A stretch of 64,000 nucleotides of DNA from Phymorhynchus buccinoides (lineage: Eukaryota > Mollusca > Gastropoda > Neogastropoda > Raphitomidae): the NCBI GenBank assembly GCA_017654935.2, contig CM065697.1:46617263-46681262 (forward strand), written 5' to 3'. The notes under the pieces were generated by a model that saw only the letters and a list, made by a program, of their open reading frames with translations, was not told where the DNA came from and searched no databases. The first letter of the stretch is position 1. Each line of letters begins with the position of its first letter. Shown in pieces: positions 40,004 to 52,500 of the stretch. The translations under genes and the position numbers were made by a program.

Positions 40004-43000
40004 GTTTATCATCAGGCTGGAAGCCCTGCGTCACACTTTTCATGTGTCTTCTGCTCCCCAGCCTGACCTCAAGTGAGTGGTATCATCATCGTCTTTGTCA
40101 TCATCATCATCGTCGTCATCATCATCATCATCATCATCTTTTGTCATCATCATCATCAGTCATACAAGCTGGAAATCATTGCCCTGCAGTTGGTGATATC
40201 ACATCAGGCTTTGGAAGCCCTGCGTCACACTTTTGGAGTGTGTCTTCTGCTCCCCAGCCTGACCTCAAGTGAGTGGTATCATCATCGTCTTTGTCATCAT
40301 CATCATTGTCGTCATCATCATCATCATCTTCATCTTTGTCATCATCTTTTCATTATTATCATTGCCCTGCAGTAAAGATATCGATACAAGCTGGAAACTG
40401 CGTCGCACCCTTGGAGTGTGTCTTCTGCTCGACAGCCTGACCTCAAATGAGTGGTATCATCATCGTCTTTGTCATCATCATCATCGTCGTCATCATCATC
40501 ATCATCTTCATCTTTGTCATCATCTTTTCATTATTATCATTGCCCTGCAGTAAAGATATCGATACAAGCTGGAAACTGCGTCGCACCCTTGGAGTGTGTC
40601 TTCTGCTCGACAGCCTGACCTCAAATGAGTGGTATCATCATCGTCTTTGTCATCATCATCATCGTCGTCATCATCATCATCATCTTCATCTTTGTCATCA
40701 TCTTTTCATTATTATCATTGCCCTGCAGTAAAGATATCGATACAAGCTGGAAACTGCGTCGCACCCTTGGAGTGTGTCTTCTGCTCGACAGCCTGACCTC
40801 AAATGAGTGGTATCATCATCGTCTTTGTCATCATCATCATCGTCATCATCTTTTCATTATTATCGAAACTGCGTCATCATCATCATCATCATCTTCATCT
40901 TTGTCATCATCTTTTCATTATTATCATTGCCCTGCAGTAAAGATATCGATACAAGCTGGAAACTGCGTCGCACCCTTGGAGTGTGTCTTCTGCTCGACAG
41001 CCTGACCTCAAATGAGTGGTATCATCATCGTCTTTGTCATCATCATCATCGTCGTCATCATCATCATCATCTTCATCTTTGTCATCATCTTTTCATTATT
41101 ATCATTGCCCTGCAGTAAAGATATCGATACAAGCTGGAAACTGCGTCGCACCCTTGGAGTGTGTCTTCTGCTCGACAGCCTGACCTCAAATGAGTGGTAT
41201 CATCATCATCGTCATCATCATCTTTGTCATCATCATCATCATCATCATCTTCATCTTTGTCATCATCTTTTCATTATTATCATTGCCCTGCAGTAAAGAT
41301 ATCGATACAAGCTGGAAACTGCGTCACACCCTTGGAGTGTGTCTTCTGCTCGACAGCCTGACCTCAAATGAGTGGTATCATCATCATCGTCATCATCATC
41401 TTCGTCATCATCATCATCGTCATCATCATCATCATCATCTTCGTCATCATCATCATCGTTGCCCTGCAGTCAGTGATATCGACACAGGCTGGAAGCCCCG
41501 CGTTGCACCCTTGGGGCGTATCTTCTGCTCCTCAGCCTGACCTCAAGTTAATTATGGCTATTTTTATCATCTTTATCATCGTAGTTGTCATCATCATCAT
41601 CATCATCATCCAGTGATGTTCTGAGGTGCAGGTCATAGAACATAGTCCTATATAAACTGAAAATGTCCTATTCTTTTCTCTCTTCAGTTCTTCAATTACT
41701 TGTAGTGGTGCCATAGCTGATGAGGTTTAACCGAGGCGTGGTTACCGCTACACCTATCTGTATTAATTTAAAAAATCGGGACTTTACTGGTTTCGTACTG
41801 CCTCCGGGCATTGCCTCCAGTATTGTTCCCACCATATTTGTATTTACAAATGTCCCATATGTGTCTGATTCAGACCAAGAGGACGTAAAACACCATTTTC
41901 GTAGTCGTTCTTTTCTCTCTTTTTTTGCTGTCCCATTTTCTGGGTCGTACAATGGCGTTGCTCCCACGCCGCTCATTCCGAATCCCAATTCGCAGCTACA
42001 CCCCGGCTTGTTCAGGTCGCAGAATCCGAGACCAGCAGTCCAAGAGGAGCAACTCTATGTTAGGCTGTCAGGAGGCAACCGACCGAGGAGTCACTTGAAA
42101 ATGTCCTTTTCTGTTCAGGACAAAATGTCATTGCAATTGAACATCAACAGACTTGTTGGTTTCTGCAAGATTCAGGACAGTTTGTCCTGTCACTTTTCTG
42201 TATTACAGGCATCAGAATTGTTAGAGGATCAGAGGATTAAGAATTTCTGACAGAGGCATGGGTGCATCTTCTTCCGTTTTTGGACGGAATCCGTTTTTTT
42301 AATATTGCCCAAAACGGAAATTCCGTTTTTGAAAAGAATTCGCAAAAAAAAAAAAAAAAAAAGCGTGTTGAATACCGAGATCGATTATCTGTTCTATGCC
42401 TTGGAATGCATCCATTGTCTTTTAATTTATGAATTATCGTCAGCATCTGGGGGGCGAAGCCCCCCAGACCCCCGACCAGGGCGTTGCCCCTGGACCCCAC
42501 CAGGGGCCTAGCGGCCCCTGGACCCCACATTCAGTTTTTTAATTTTCAGTCAGATGCACCCATGCAGAGGATTGGCTTCTCTTGTCGGAGGTTTTGCCTT
42601 TTTTATTGAGTGTTATCCTTTGTGTTAAATAGCATTTTAAAGTGATTTTTCACTATATTAAGCCTTTTTGCTGATGTTGGGAACTCATTTCAGTGTTGTC
42701 CCTCTTCAGTCTAGGGCCTTGACGGCCCTTTTTACCGCGGTTTTCAGAGGATTGGACGTCGAGACTATTCTGATGCCTGATATTAGGTGCATCATTGATC
42801 ATCATCATCATCGTCGCCATCATCATTAACATCATCATCATTATTGTCATCATCATTATTATTATCATGATCATTATTATCATCATCACCATCGTCATCA
42901 TCATCATCATTAACATAATTATTGTCATAATCACCATTATCATTATCATAATTGTCATCATCATCATCATCATCACCATCATCGTCATCATCATCATCAT

Positions 43001-43101
43001 TAACATCATCATTATTGTCATCATCACCATTATCATCCTCATCAACATCATCATTGCCATCATCATTAACATCATCATCATTATTGTCATCATCATCACC
43101 A

Positions 43102-43162
<61 letters not shown>

Positions 43163-46100
43163 ACATCATCACCATCATCATCATCACCATCATCATCATA
43201 GTCATCATCATCACCATCACCATCATAGTCTAATAATGGTTCCTATCACTATCACAGGATCTGTATGTGCCTGATGTGCGGGGGATCCGTTTGACCTGGA
43301 TCACCATCCTCCTCCTCCTCTTCCTCATAGTCTAATAATTGTTACTATCACAGGATCTGTATGTGCCTGATGTGCGGGGATCCGTTTGACCTGGATCATC
43401 ATCATCATCACCATCATCATCATCATTACTATCACAGGATCTGTATGTACCTGATGTGTGGGGATCCGTTTGACCTGGATCACCATCCTCACCCTCATCC
43501 TCATCATCATAGTCTAATAATTGTTACTATCACAGGATCTGTATGTGCCTGATGTGCGGGGATCCGTTTGACCTGGATCATCATCATCATCACCATCATC
43601 ATAGTCTAATAATTGTTACTATCACAGGATCTGTATGTGCCTGATGTGTGGGGATCCGTTTGACCTGGATCACCATCCTCATCCTCATCATAGTCTAATA
43701 ATTATTATCACTATCACAGGATCTGTATGTGCCTGATGTGTGGGGATCCGTTTGACCTGGATCACCATCCTCATCCTCATCATCATCATCATCATCACCA
43801 TCATTATAGTCTAATAATAATTGTTACTATCACAGGATCTGTATGTGCCTGATGTGTGGGGATCCGTTTGACCTGGATCACCATCATCATCATCATCATA
43901 GTCTAATAATTATTATCACTATCACAGGATCCGTATGTGCCTGATGTGTGGGGATCCGTTTGACCTGGATCACCATCATCATCATCATCACCATCATCAT
44001 AGTCTAATAATTATTATCACTATCACAGGATCTGTATGTGCCTGATGTGTGGGGATCCGTTTGACCTGGACCTGCCTCTGGGTCCACTGCTGTCGTCAGA
44101 AGGAGTCAAGGTGCCGTCCGACAACCCTTACGCAATGACTCTGCAGGTCAGTGCGGCTCAGACAACCCTTACGCAATGACTGCAGGTCAGTGCGGCTCAG
44201 ACAACCCTTACGCAATGACTCTGCAGGTCAGTGCGGCTCAGACAACCCTTACGCAATGACTCTGCAGGTCAGTGCGGCTCAGACAACCCTTACGCAATGA
44301 CTCTGCAGGTCAGTGCGGCTCAGACAACCCTTACGCAATGACTGCAGGTCAGTGCGGCTCAGACAACCCTTACGCAATGACTCTGCAGGTCAGTGCGGCT
44401 CAGACAACCCTTACACAATGACTCTGCAGGTCAGTGCGGCTCAGACAACCCTTACGCAATGACTCTGCAGGTCAGTGCGGCTCAGACAACCCTTACGCAA
44501 TGACTCTGCAGGTCAGTGCGGCTCAGACAACCCTTACGCAATGACTGCAGGTCAGTGCGGCTCAGACAACTCTTACACAATGACTGCAGGTCAGTGCGGC
44601 TCAGACAACCCTTACGCAATGACTCTGCAGGTCAGTGCGGCTCAGACAACCCTTACGCAATGACTCTGCAGGTCAGTGCGGCTCAGACACACAAAGGTGA
44701 CCCAGCACCAGTCTGTGTGTCTGCGTGTCTTGTGTGCATGCTTACATCTTTACTTAAGGGAAGTAGATCTGTGTGCGCACCATACCTTGGTCACTTCATA
44801 ACTCGCTTCGCTCCCTTATGCCACAATTTTGCCTCTGACTTTGCTTTTGTAGTGGTTTGTTGTGGGGGAACCAATCGGTGTAGAGAGTTTTTCTATATAA
44901 AGTCTATATAAAAAAAGTCTGATCTACCACTTCCCTATGTCTAACTAAACCTGAAGTAAAAACCTGTAATTTCTTTCTTTTTTTCCTTTTGTTTATGTAT
45001 GTTTTGTTTGTGTGTATGGCTGGAGCGATTTGTGAGTTGTTTTAATAATTCAAAATCGTTGCGATGCGAATGAGTTAAGTCTCTGGGCTAGTTTTTCACA
45101 ACAGGCTTGCAAAGACAAAAATCTCCGTTTTTGTCAATTTTGATATGTGGGGATTTTTGTGTTCTTGCATATTATCTTTCATATTTATAAAGGATAATCA
45201 TTGATATGGTCTCTAAATGGTCTTGCAAGTGTTTTATAATGACAGGTCAATGCATTTTCTGCAGCTAGGCTTTAGACTGTTTTCTCAAAATGGCCAACGC
45301 TCACCCTACTAACTTTAAATGCCCATAACCGTAGAACGAAAAAAGATACAAGAATGGTCCTTGTATCATTTGAAGCCTGAAGTTTTGAAATGTATAATGT
45401 TCTCAGAATGGTCAGTTTGACACTTAATGTCCCTTTTATAGTGCGAGTCACAAATAGGCATTTTGGTGGCACATAGGCGAACACAAGCCAGCATCTTTCG
45501 CATTCTTGATCTTTTTTTTTAACCCTTTCGCTGCCAGCCATTTTGTAGCCCCCTCCCAAATACCATTAATCTTAAGTGGGTAGAAAAAAATAATTATCTG
45601 AAATACTGAGAATTCCTCTGACATGTATAACATTAGGCCTATCCTTACCACCCAAAATTAAGAAAATAGGGTTCTCAGATAACATGCCCTGATTTGATGC
45701 CTTTTTAGTAACATGGGCGACGGTGGCGGTGAAAGGGTTAATGGTTTCAGTTTGGTGCATCATGATGAGGTAGCTTTTTTGTGTTGCAATTTCCTGATAT
45801 CTTTTATCTTCTTAATAATGCTTCTGTGGGAGGTATTTCTCTTTTTTTTGGGGGGGGTCTGTCTTTGTGGAAAAACTGAAACAAACGTACAAAAAACACT
45901 GAAAAATTAAAAAAAACTGAGCAAAATCAAAAATGAATTTGATTGCTTGGGTGACTGTGAAGAATGTTACTTTTGATGAAGACTTGTTGGCAGAATGTTA
46001 CTGAGTATGTCCGTCACATACTCAAATATGTTCACATGCACTTCTGCATGCATGCATGCATTTATCTACATGCTCATGCACAGTGCACGTGAACACACAA

Positions 46101-46514
46101 TGTGTATGGGTAAGACTCAGTCCCCATTGATCCTTGGACTTGAGTTACCTGGTAGCACATATACATAAACACACAGACACATACACACACACACACACAC
46201 AGACACACACACACACACACACACACACAATCACACACGCACGCACACAATCACACGTACACACAGAGTCACACACACACACGCACGCACACGCACACAC
46301 ACACACACACACACGCACACACACGCATGCACGCAATCACACGCGCATGCACGCAATCACACACACACACACACAATCACACACGCACGCACACGCACAC
46401 GCACACGCTTGTTTATTATTTGATTTCTGTTTTGTTATGGATGGCTTGATGTAAAAAAGCATAATGTAATGCTTATTCGATGTCCATCTGAAAATAAAAT
46501 TTTGACTTGACTTG

Positions 46515-46582
<68 letters not shown>

Positions 46583-49500
46583 ACACACACACACAATCAC
46601 ACACACACACAATCACACACACGCACGCACATGCACACACACACACAATCACACACACACACTTTTAACACTCTGTTGTGATGTTCAGACCCACTATTTA
46701 TCATACAGGTGTACCTGGAGGGGGGGAGACAGTTAGTGGAGGTGGAGGTGTCGTCCTATCACGGCAGGCCTGTCCCGCACCGTGTGGTCACGCATGGATA
46801 CATCCTGGTCTACTCCGCACAGCGACACGCATCGCTCACCACGCTCAGGTACATGCTTCGTCTGTCTGCGTGTCAACCAATCAATCCATGTTGTTGTCAC
46901 ACCCTGGCTTAACCCTTTCACCGCCAAGAAATGTCCATTAAGCTTATCTGGGTAGAGAAAAAAATGTGTCTGTAATGTTGGGAATTCCTCAGTGACATAT
47001 TTAACCCTCTTGCATTTATTCCGGCCCAAACCGCCCAGCCGGAAGTTGCCTCTGTGTATTCAAGCCGCCCAAAACCGCCCGTAGCTTGCCCCCACTCTGA
47101 GACCCCCTCTGATGGCATTTTTATCACGCACTAACTTCTGGCTTGTTCTACACACACTATGAAGGAGCTTCTCACTTGCAGTGATGCGATAGTAACTGTA
47201 TGGCGCTCTGTTTTCCCGAAAATGCACGAAAGAATCTGAACACTAGAAGAAGTTTTGTATGTAACAAATGCGAATGCAAGAGGGTTAAAGTAAGGCCTAT
47301 CCTTGCCTCTCAAAATTAAGAGAATAGGGTCGTTGGATAACAGACCAGTGAAAACTGAAAACCGGACACATACGTACCAGGTGGCCATATGGCCTGGGAA
47401 CGTAGAAGAAGAAGAAGAATAACTATGCAATCTATTTGCAGGGCCTACGCCATGCTGCTGCCCTCGGTGCCCAAGCTGGTGCTGGCTGTGGCGGACAGTG
47501 GGGGGGCGGCCCAGCTGTTCTTCCACAACGACGCCAGCCAGGCCCTGATTCGCCACGGCAACCAGCTGGCCGACGAACTGGGCGCCGTCTTCATGACCAC
47601 CACCGCCAACTTCAACCAGCAGAGTGAGTGATGCTGACACTGACTGACTGACATGACATGACAGGAGGGACAATGCTGCATTCAGCAGAGTGACAACGAA
47701 GATGACACTGACAGTGGTGCCATGATGAGAAGGACGATACAGTGGAACCTCCCTTATAAGAAAATCATTAAAAAATCATCCAAAATGATGTCTTATAAGG
47801 GAGGTAATTTTAATACTTACAAAGAAGGGCAATGTTTGAGAGAAGTAGGTCTTATGTGGGAGGGAGTCTTATTATGGGAGGTCTTATAAGGGAGGTTCCA
47901 CTGTACATCATTTGACTGAGTGAGACCAGCGAAAGTAGGCATGTGGATTGGTTTTGGGGTTGTTGGTTTGGTTGTATTAGGTGTGTGTGTTGTTGACAGC
48001 AGCACTCCTGATAAAGTGACAAGGTAGCGCAGTTTGAACTGTTGACAGCGGTGGCCTACTTGCCGTTCCTGAGAGAGGTTCTGGAGCAGTCGTAAGTGAC
48101 ATGGTAGCGCAGTTTGAACTGTTGACAGCGGTGGCCTACTTGCCGTTCCTGAGGGAGGTTCTGGAGCAGTCGTAAGTGACAAGGTAGCGCAGTTTGAACT
48201 GTTTGGTGTGTGTGTTGTTGACAGCGGCGGCCTACTTTCTGTTCCTGATAAAGTGACAAGGTAGCACAGTTTGAACTGTTCGGTGTGTGTGTTGTTGACA
48301 GCGGCGGCCTACTTGCTGTTCCTGATAAGTGACAAGGTAGCGCAGTTTGAACTGTTTGGTGTGTGTGTTGTTGACAGCGGCGGCCTACTTTCTGTTCCTG
48401 ATAAAGTGACAAGGTAGCACAGTTTGAACTGTTCGGTGTGTGTGTTGTTGACAGCGGCGGCCTACTTGCTGTTCCTGATAAAGTGACAAGGTAGCACAGT
48501 TTGAACTGTTTGGTGTGTGTGTTGTTGACAGCGGCGGCCTACTTTCTGTTCCTGATAAAGTGACAAGGTAGCACAGTTTGAACTGTTCGGTGTGTGTGTT
48601 GTTGACAGCGGCGGCCTACTTGCTGTTCCTGATAAAGTGACAAGGTAGCGCAGTTTGAACTGTTCGGTGTGTGTGTTGTTGACAGCGGCGGCCTACTTGC
48701 TGTTCCTGATAAAGTGACAAGGTAGCACAGTTTGAACTGTTCGGTGTGTGTGTTGTTGACAGCGGCGGCCTACTTGCTGTTCCTGATAAAGTGACAAGGT
48801 AGCACAGTTTGAACTGTTCGGTGTGTGTGTTGTTGACAGCGGCGGCCTACTTGCTGTTCCTGATAAGTGACAAGGTAGCACAGTTTGAATTGTTCGGTGT
48901 GTATGTTGTTGACAGCGGCGGCCTACTTTCTGTTCCTGATAAAGTGTAAAGGTAGCGCAGTTTGAACTGTTCGGTGTGTGTGTTGTTGACAGCGGCGGCC
49001 TACTTGCCGTTCCTGCGGGAGGTTCTGGAGCAGCGCGAGCAGTCAGAGGCGGCCTGCATGGTGCCGGTGGAGGGGCCCTGCCCCCCGGCGTATGAAGACG
49101 ACCGCGTCACCTACATGGACCGCCGGCCCCCCGCCCCCCTCCCCCCCTACTTCCACACCTACCCCACGGCCAAGAGCAGCACCAGCAACAGGTGAGGGGC
49201 AGGGCACACGCATCAGAATTGTCAGAAGATCTCCCTGGGGGGATACCGGGGGGGTCTTTCATAAAAATAGTTCCCCCACCTTCTGGAAGTTCTGTGCTTG
49301 TAATTTCCTCTAATCTGCCACTCTCTTTGACTCTGCCTTTTCCCTTTGCTTTGCTTTCTATCATCTATCTTTCTGACTTATTGGCCCATTCTCCTGCCTT
49401 TTTGAAAAAAATATCTTCCAAATAATTTTTCTCCCTTGAGCTCCTCCGAAATTGGAATGTGTCGGCTGTACGCAGCGGGGAGACCAGTGAAAACTGAAAA

Positions 49501-52500
49501 CCGGACACATACGTACCTTACCCATTATGGCCATATGGCCTGGGAACGCAGAAGAAGTCAGAAGATGTGCACAACAAAGCAAAACGACACTGTTTAGAAT
49601 AGATTTTAAAAAGAGAACGTATTTCTATGCTATCGTTGGCTTTTTTAGAAATTCATCTATTTCTGAACATCAACTTCTTCTCTGAGATTAAGTTTTAGAG
49701 TTGATTAGGATTGTCCTAGAGATTGAGGAATGTATTTGTTTGGTATTTAAAAAAAATTATTGATCACTGTTATTTTATGTTCCTGATTTAAGTTTTGCGC
49801 ACATTACACACGGGAACCTCACGCACTTATCCACAAATAAGAAAGTAAGAAAAATGACCGCATGTATTTCCGCATGCACTCGCCCCACCCGCTTATTTCT
49901 TACTTCCTTTTACTCATCTGGTCAGGGTAATGAGGGCAACTAGGCCTCGCGGCCTCTGAAGTGCCCTTTCAATATAGTTTTTGTAGTATTGAGCACAGGT
50001 TTTTGATGACACAGTCAGTCATGTTGGTATCTCAATTCTGTCAATTTAAAAATTAAAAAAAATGAAACGGACTGCAACGTCACTGGAACATACAGCAAAC
50101 AAACAACTACACGACAAGTGCAAAGTGACGTTATTTTATTCACAAGAGACAAAACAAAACTACTGGATATTTCGGCGAATGCGCCTTTATCAACACAGAC
50201 AAGCAATTAAACAGCAAACATCAAATATAGCAAAAGGAGCAAAAAGTAGGCAACAGAAGGAGCAAAAAATAAGAACACACTCATCAAGATCAAAATAAAA
50301 ACAATACTTCCCCTCTACAGTCCAACGTGTAAATGATACAACAAAGTTGAAACCAAAGAGCAAGGCTGTGAACACAAATCAAGGGGGGGGGGGACTGTCA
50401 ATTTAGGGTCTTTGTCCAGGAGGTTTTTAAACTGGTTAAGGTTTGGTGCAAGCTTGATTTGTGCAGATCTGTGGATAAGCGCATGATATTTCTGCCTGTA
50501 ATGTACACAAAGACTTATTGTTAAGCTTAGTGCAGATGTTAGGCGGGCTTGGTTTTTTATGTTATATTTTTTCCAATCCTCTACGATTCCTTTAATCTCT
50601 TCCACCCACACTGACCAACACTCAAAACAATGGCATGTTCACTCCCAATTTGGAACTCTATGCCATAGCACATAGGAAAACGAAAGTAGCCAAGGGCCGC
50701 TACTCTCCTTTCCGGAAGTAGGCCAGTTATCCCCTTACTTCCGGTCATGCAGTCATTGACCTGTCGAAGTCACTTGCATTCATCTAAAAATACTTTTAAC
50801 AATTGGTGCACCATAATACAAATGACATTTAAATTTTGAGATATTGGAGCGCATTGAAATATATCGCCATCCAGAAATCACGATATTGTAACTCAAAATT
50901 GGTCAAATTCGATGTGTTGGAGTTACACAGGGCTACCAATCGTCCTGCAAAACAAAGGGTCCCAGGGACTCCTTCACATACAGTATAGAGGGTCCTAGAG
51001 GCGGGATAGAGGGTCTCAGTGGCATTGCGAATGTTAAAAAGAATTTTTCTAGTGCATCTCTGGGACCCCTGCACATTCTTTTAGAGGGTCCTTGAGAATT
51101 TTAGTGCTTCATAGACCCCCAAATGGGGGTCCCTGGGAGCCCTGGTTACAGTTGATCAACCCAAGCTGCATCATCTAGCAAAGCTGTAAAAGAAAAACAA
51201 ATTGCAAAGATAAATCACCGATGGTGAAGCTAAATGAACGCACACACACAATTTAACTGTGGCCCAGCACCACGAAAGGAACATAAAGTCGCTGGGCTAG
51301 TTTCTCACAACAGGCTTGCAAAGTCAAACATCTCTTCTTTTTTTAAAATAAATTTTGAGTCAGGTTTTTTTGTGTGTTCTTTAACCTCTCCTCTTTCATA
51401 TTTATAAAGGACAGTCTTTGTTATGGTCTCTAAATATTCCAAAAAGTGCTTTAAAATGAGCAGGTTGATGCATCTTTCTTCAGCCAGGCTTCATTTTAGA
51501 CTGATTTCTCAAAATGACCGTCAGTCACCGTACTAAATTTAAATGCTCGTAACTCGGGAATGGAAAAAGAGACAAGAATTTTCATTTTGATGCTTAATGT
51601 CCCCTTCGGGGTGATGGGTCACAATGTGACCTGATATGTTGAGTTTTTCGTTCTTCATATGAAGTGACGTCTTTCGACGTAACGTCTGCATGTTTTGCCC
51701 ACGATGATACGTAGTGATTCCCCCCCCCCCCCCCCCTCAAATCTGTGTGTTTTCAGTCAGAGCACAGACTCTGAGCCAGTGTACGACCAGCCCAACCTGT
51801 ACCAGAGCCGCTACTCTGACAGCGACCAGGAGGGGGGGTCATCCGCCTCTCCCCCCGCCTCCGACGAAATCTACAGCGAGGTTAACCCCCCTGACGGCCC
51901 CCCGCCGCCCCCTCCACACGCCCCTCACCATGGAGACATGGGCACGCCCGAACACCTGGTGCGACCCAGTTACGTGCGCACGCGACGCGATGTGTATAAA
52001 GGTGAGTGTTGGGGTGGAGGGTGATCTTCTCCTTCTTCCATCGCTCAGCCAGTTTCCTGTCAGTTATGAGCGCAGATGCGCATGGATGCTACTGCTTTCA
52101 GAACGCAGGATTTTGTATTTGCCTGGAGCCAGTGTCGCCGGATTATGAGAATTTGAAAAGCAAAAAATGTCGTATTTATAAACGTTTTGTCGGTTTCCTG
52201 CATGTATAGAATATAGAAGAAATGAATACAGATTTAACAGATTCACATGCCTTTACCAGGAACTTTATATTTTTAGGATTGTTTAACTCAAGTTGTTAAC
52301 TGGGCGGCCCCTGGACCCCTGACTTGCAGGATTTTTGACATTTCTCAGGAGCATCCATGGATGCGTCATGCTGCCGTTATGCGCCTAACTAAGAAATAGT
52401 TTAGGCCCAGCAAGTCCGACTTCGGCTGGAGGAAATGTTTTTGAAAGTGTTTCGTGAAAAAAAGGCAGGAGAATGGACCGGGTAAAGGCAGAAAGATAGT

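Noticed and set aside
41720..42250. 176-codon frame on the + strand
   Set aside because: Its first third is dispersed repeat D and the rest shows no domain or splice link to the gene; phases of exons 13 and 14 already match.
42653..43274. Long Met-rich, Asp-rich, Ile-rich and His-rich frames
   Set aside because: Translations of (ATC)n/(GAT)n microsatellite on both strands.
35480..44690. CRISPR-like look of regular repeats with short variable parts
   Set aside because: Units are head-to-tail minisatellites without unique spacers, in an animal intron with splice-site sequence inside.
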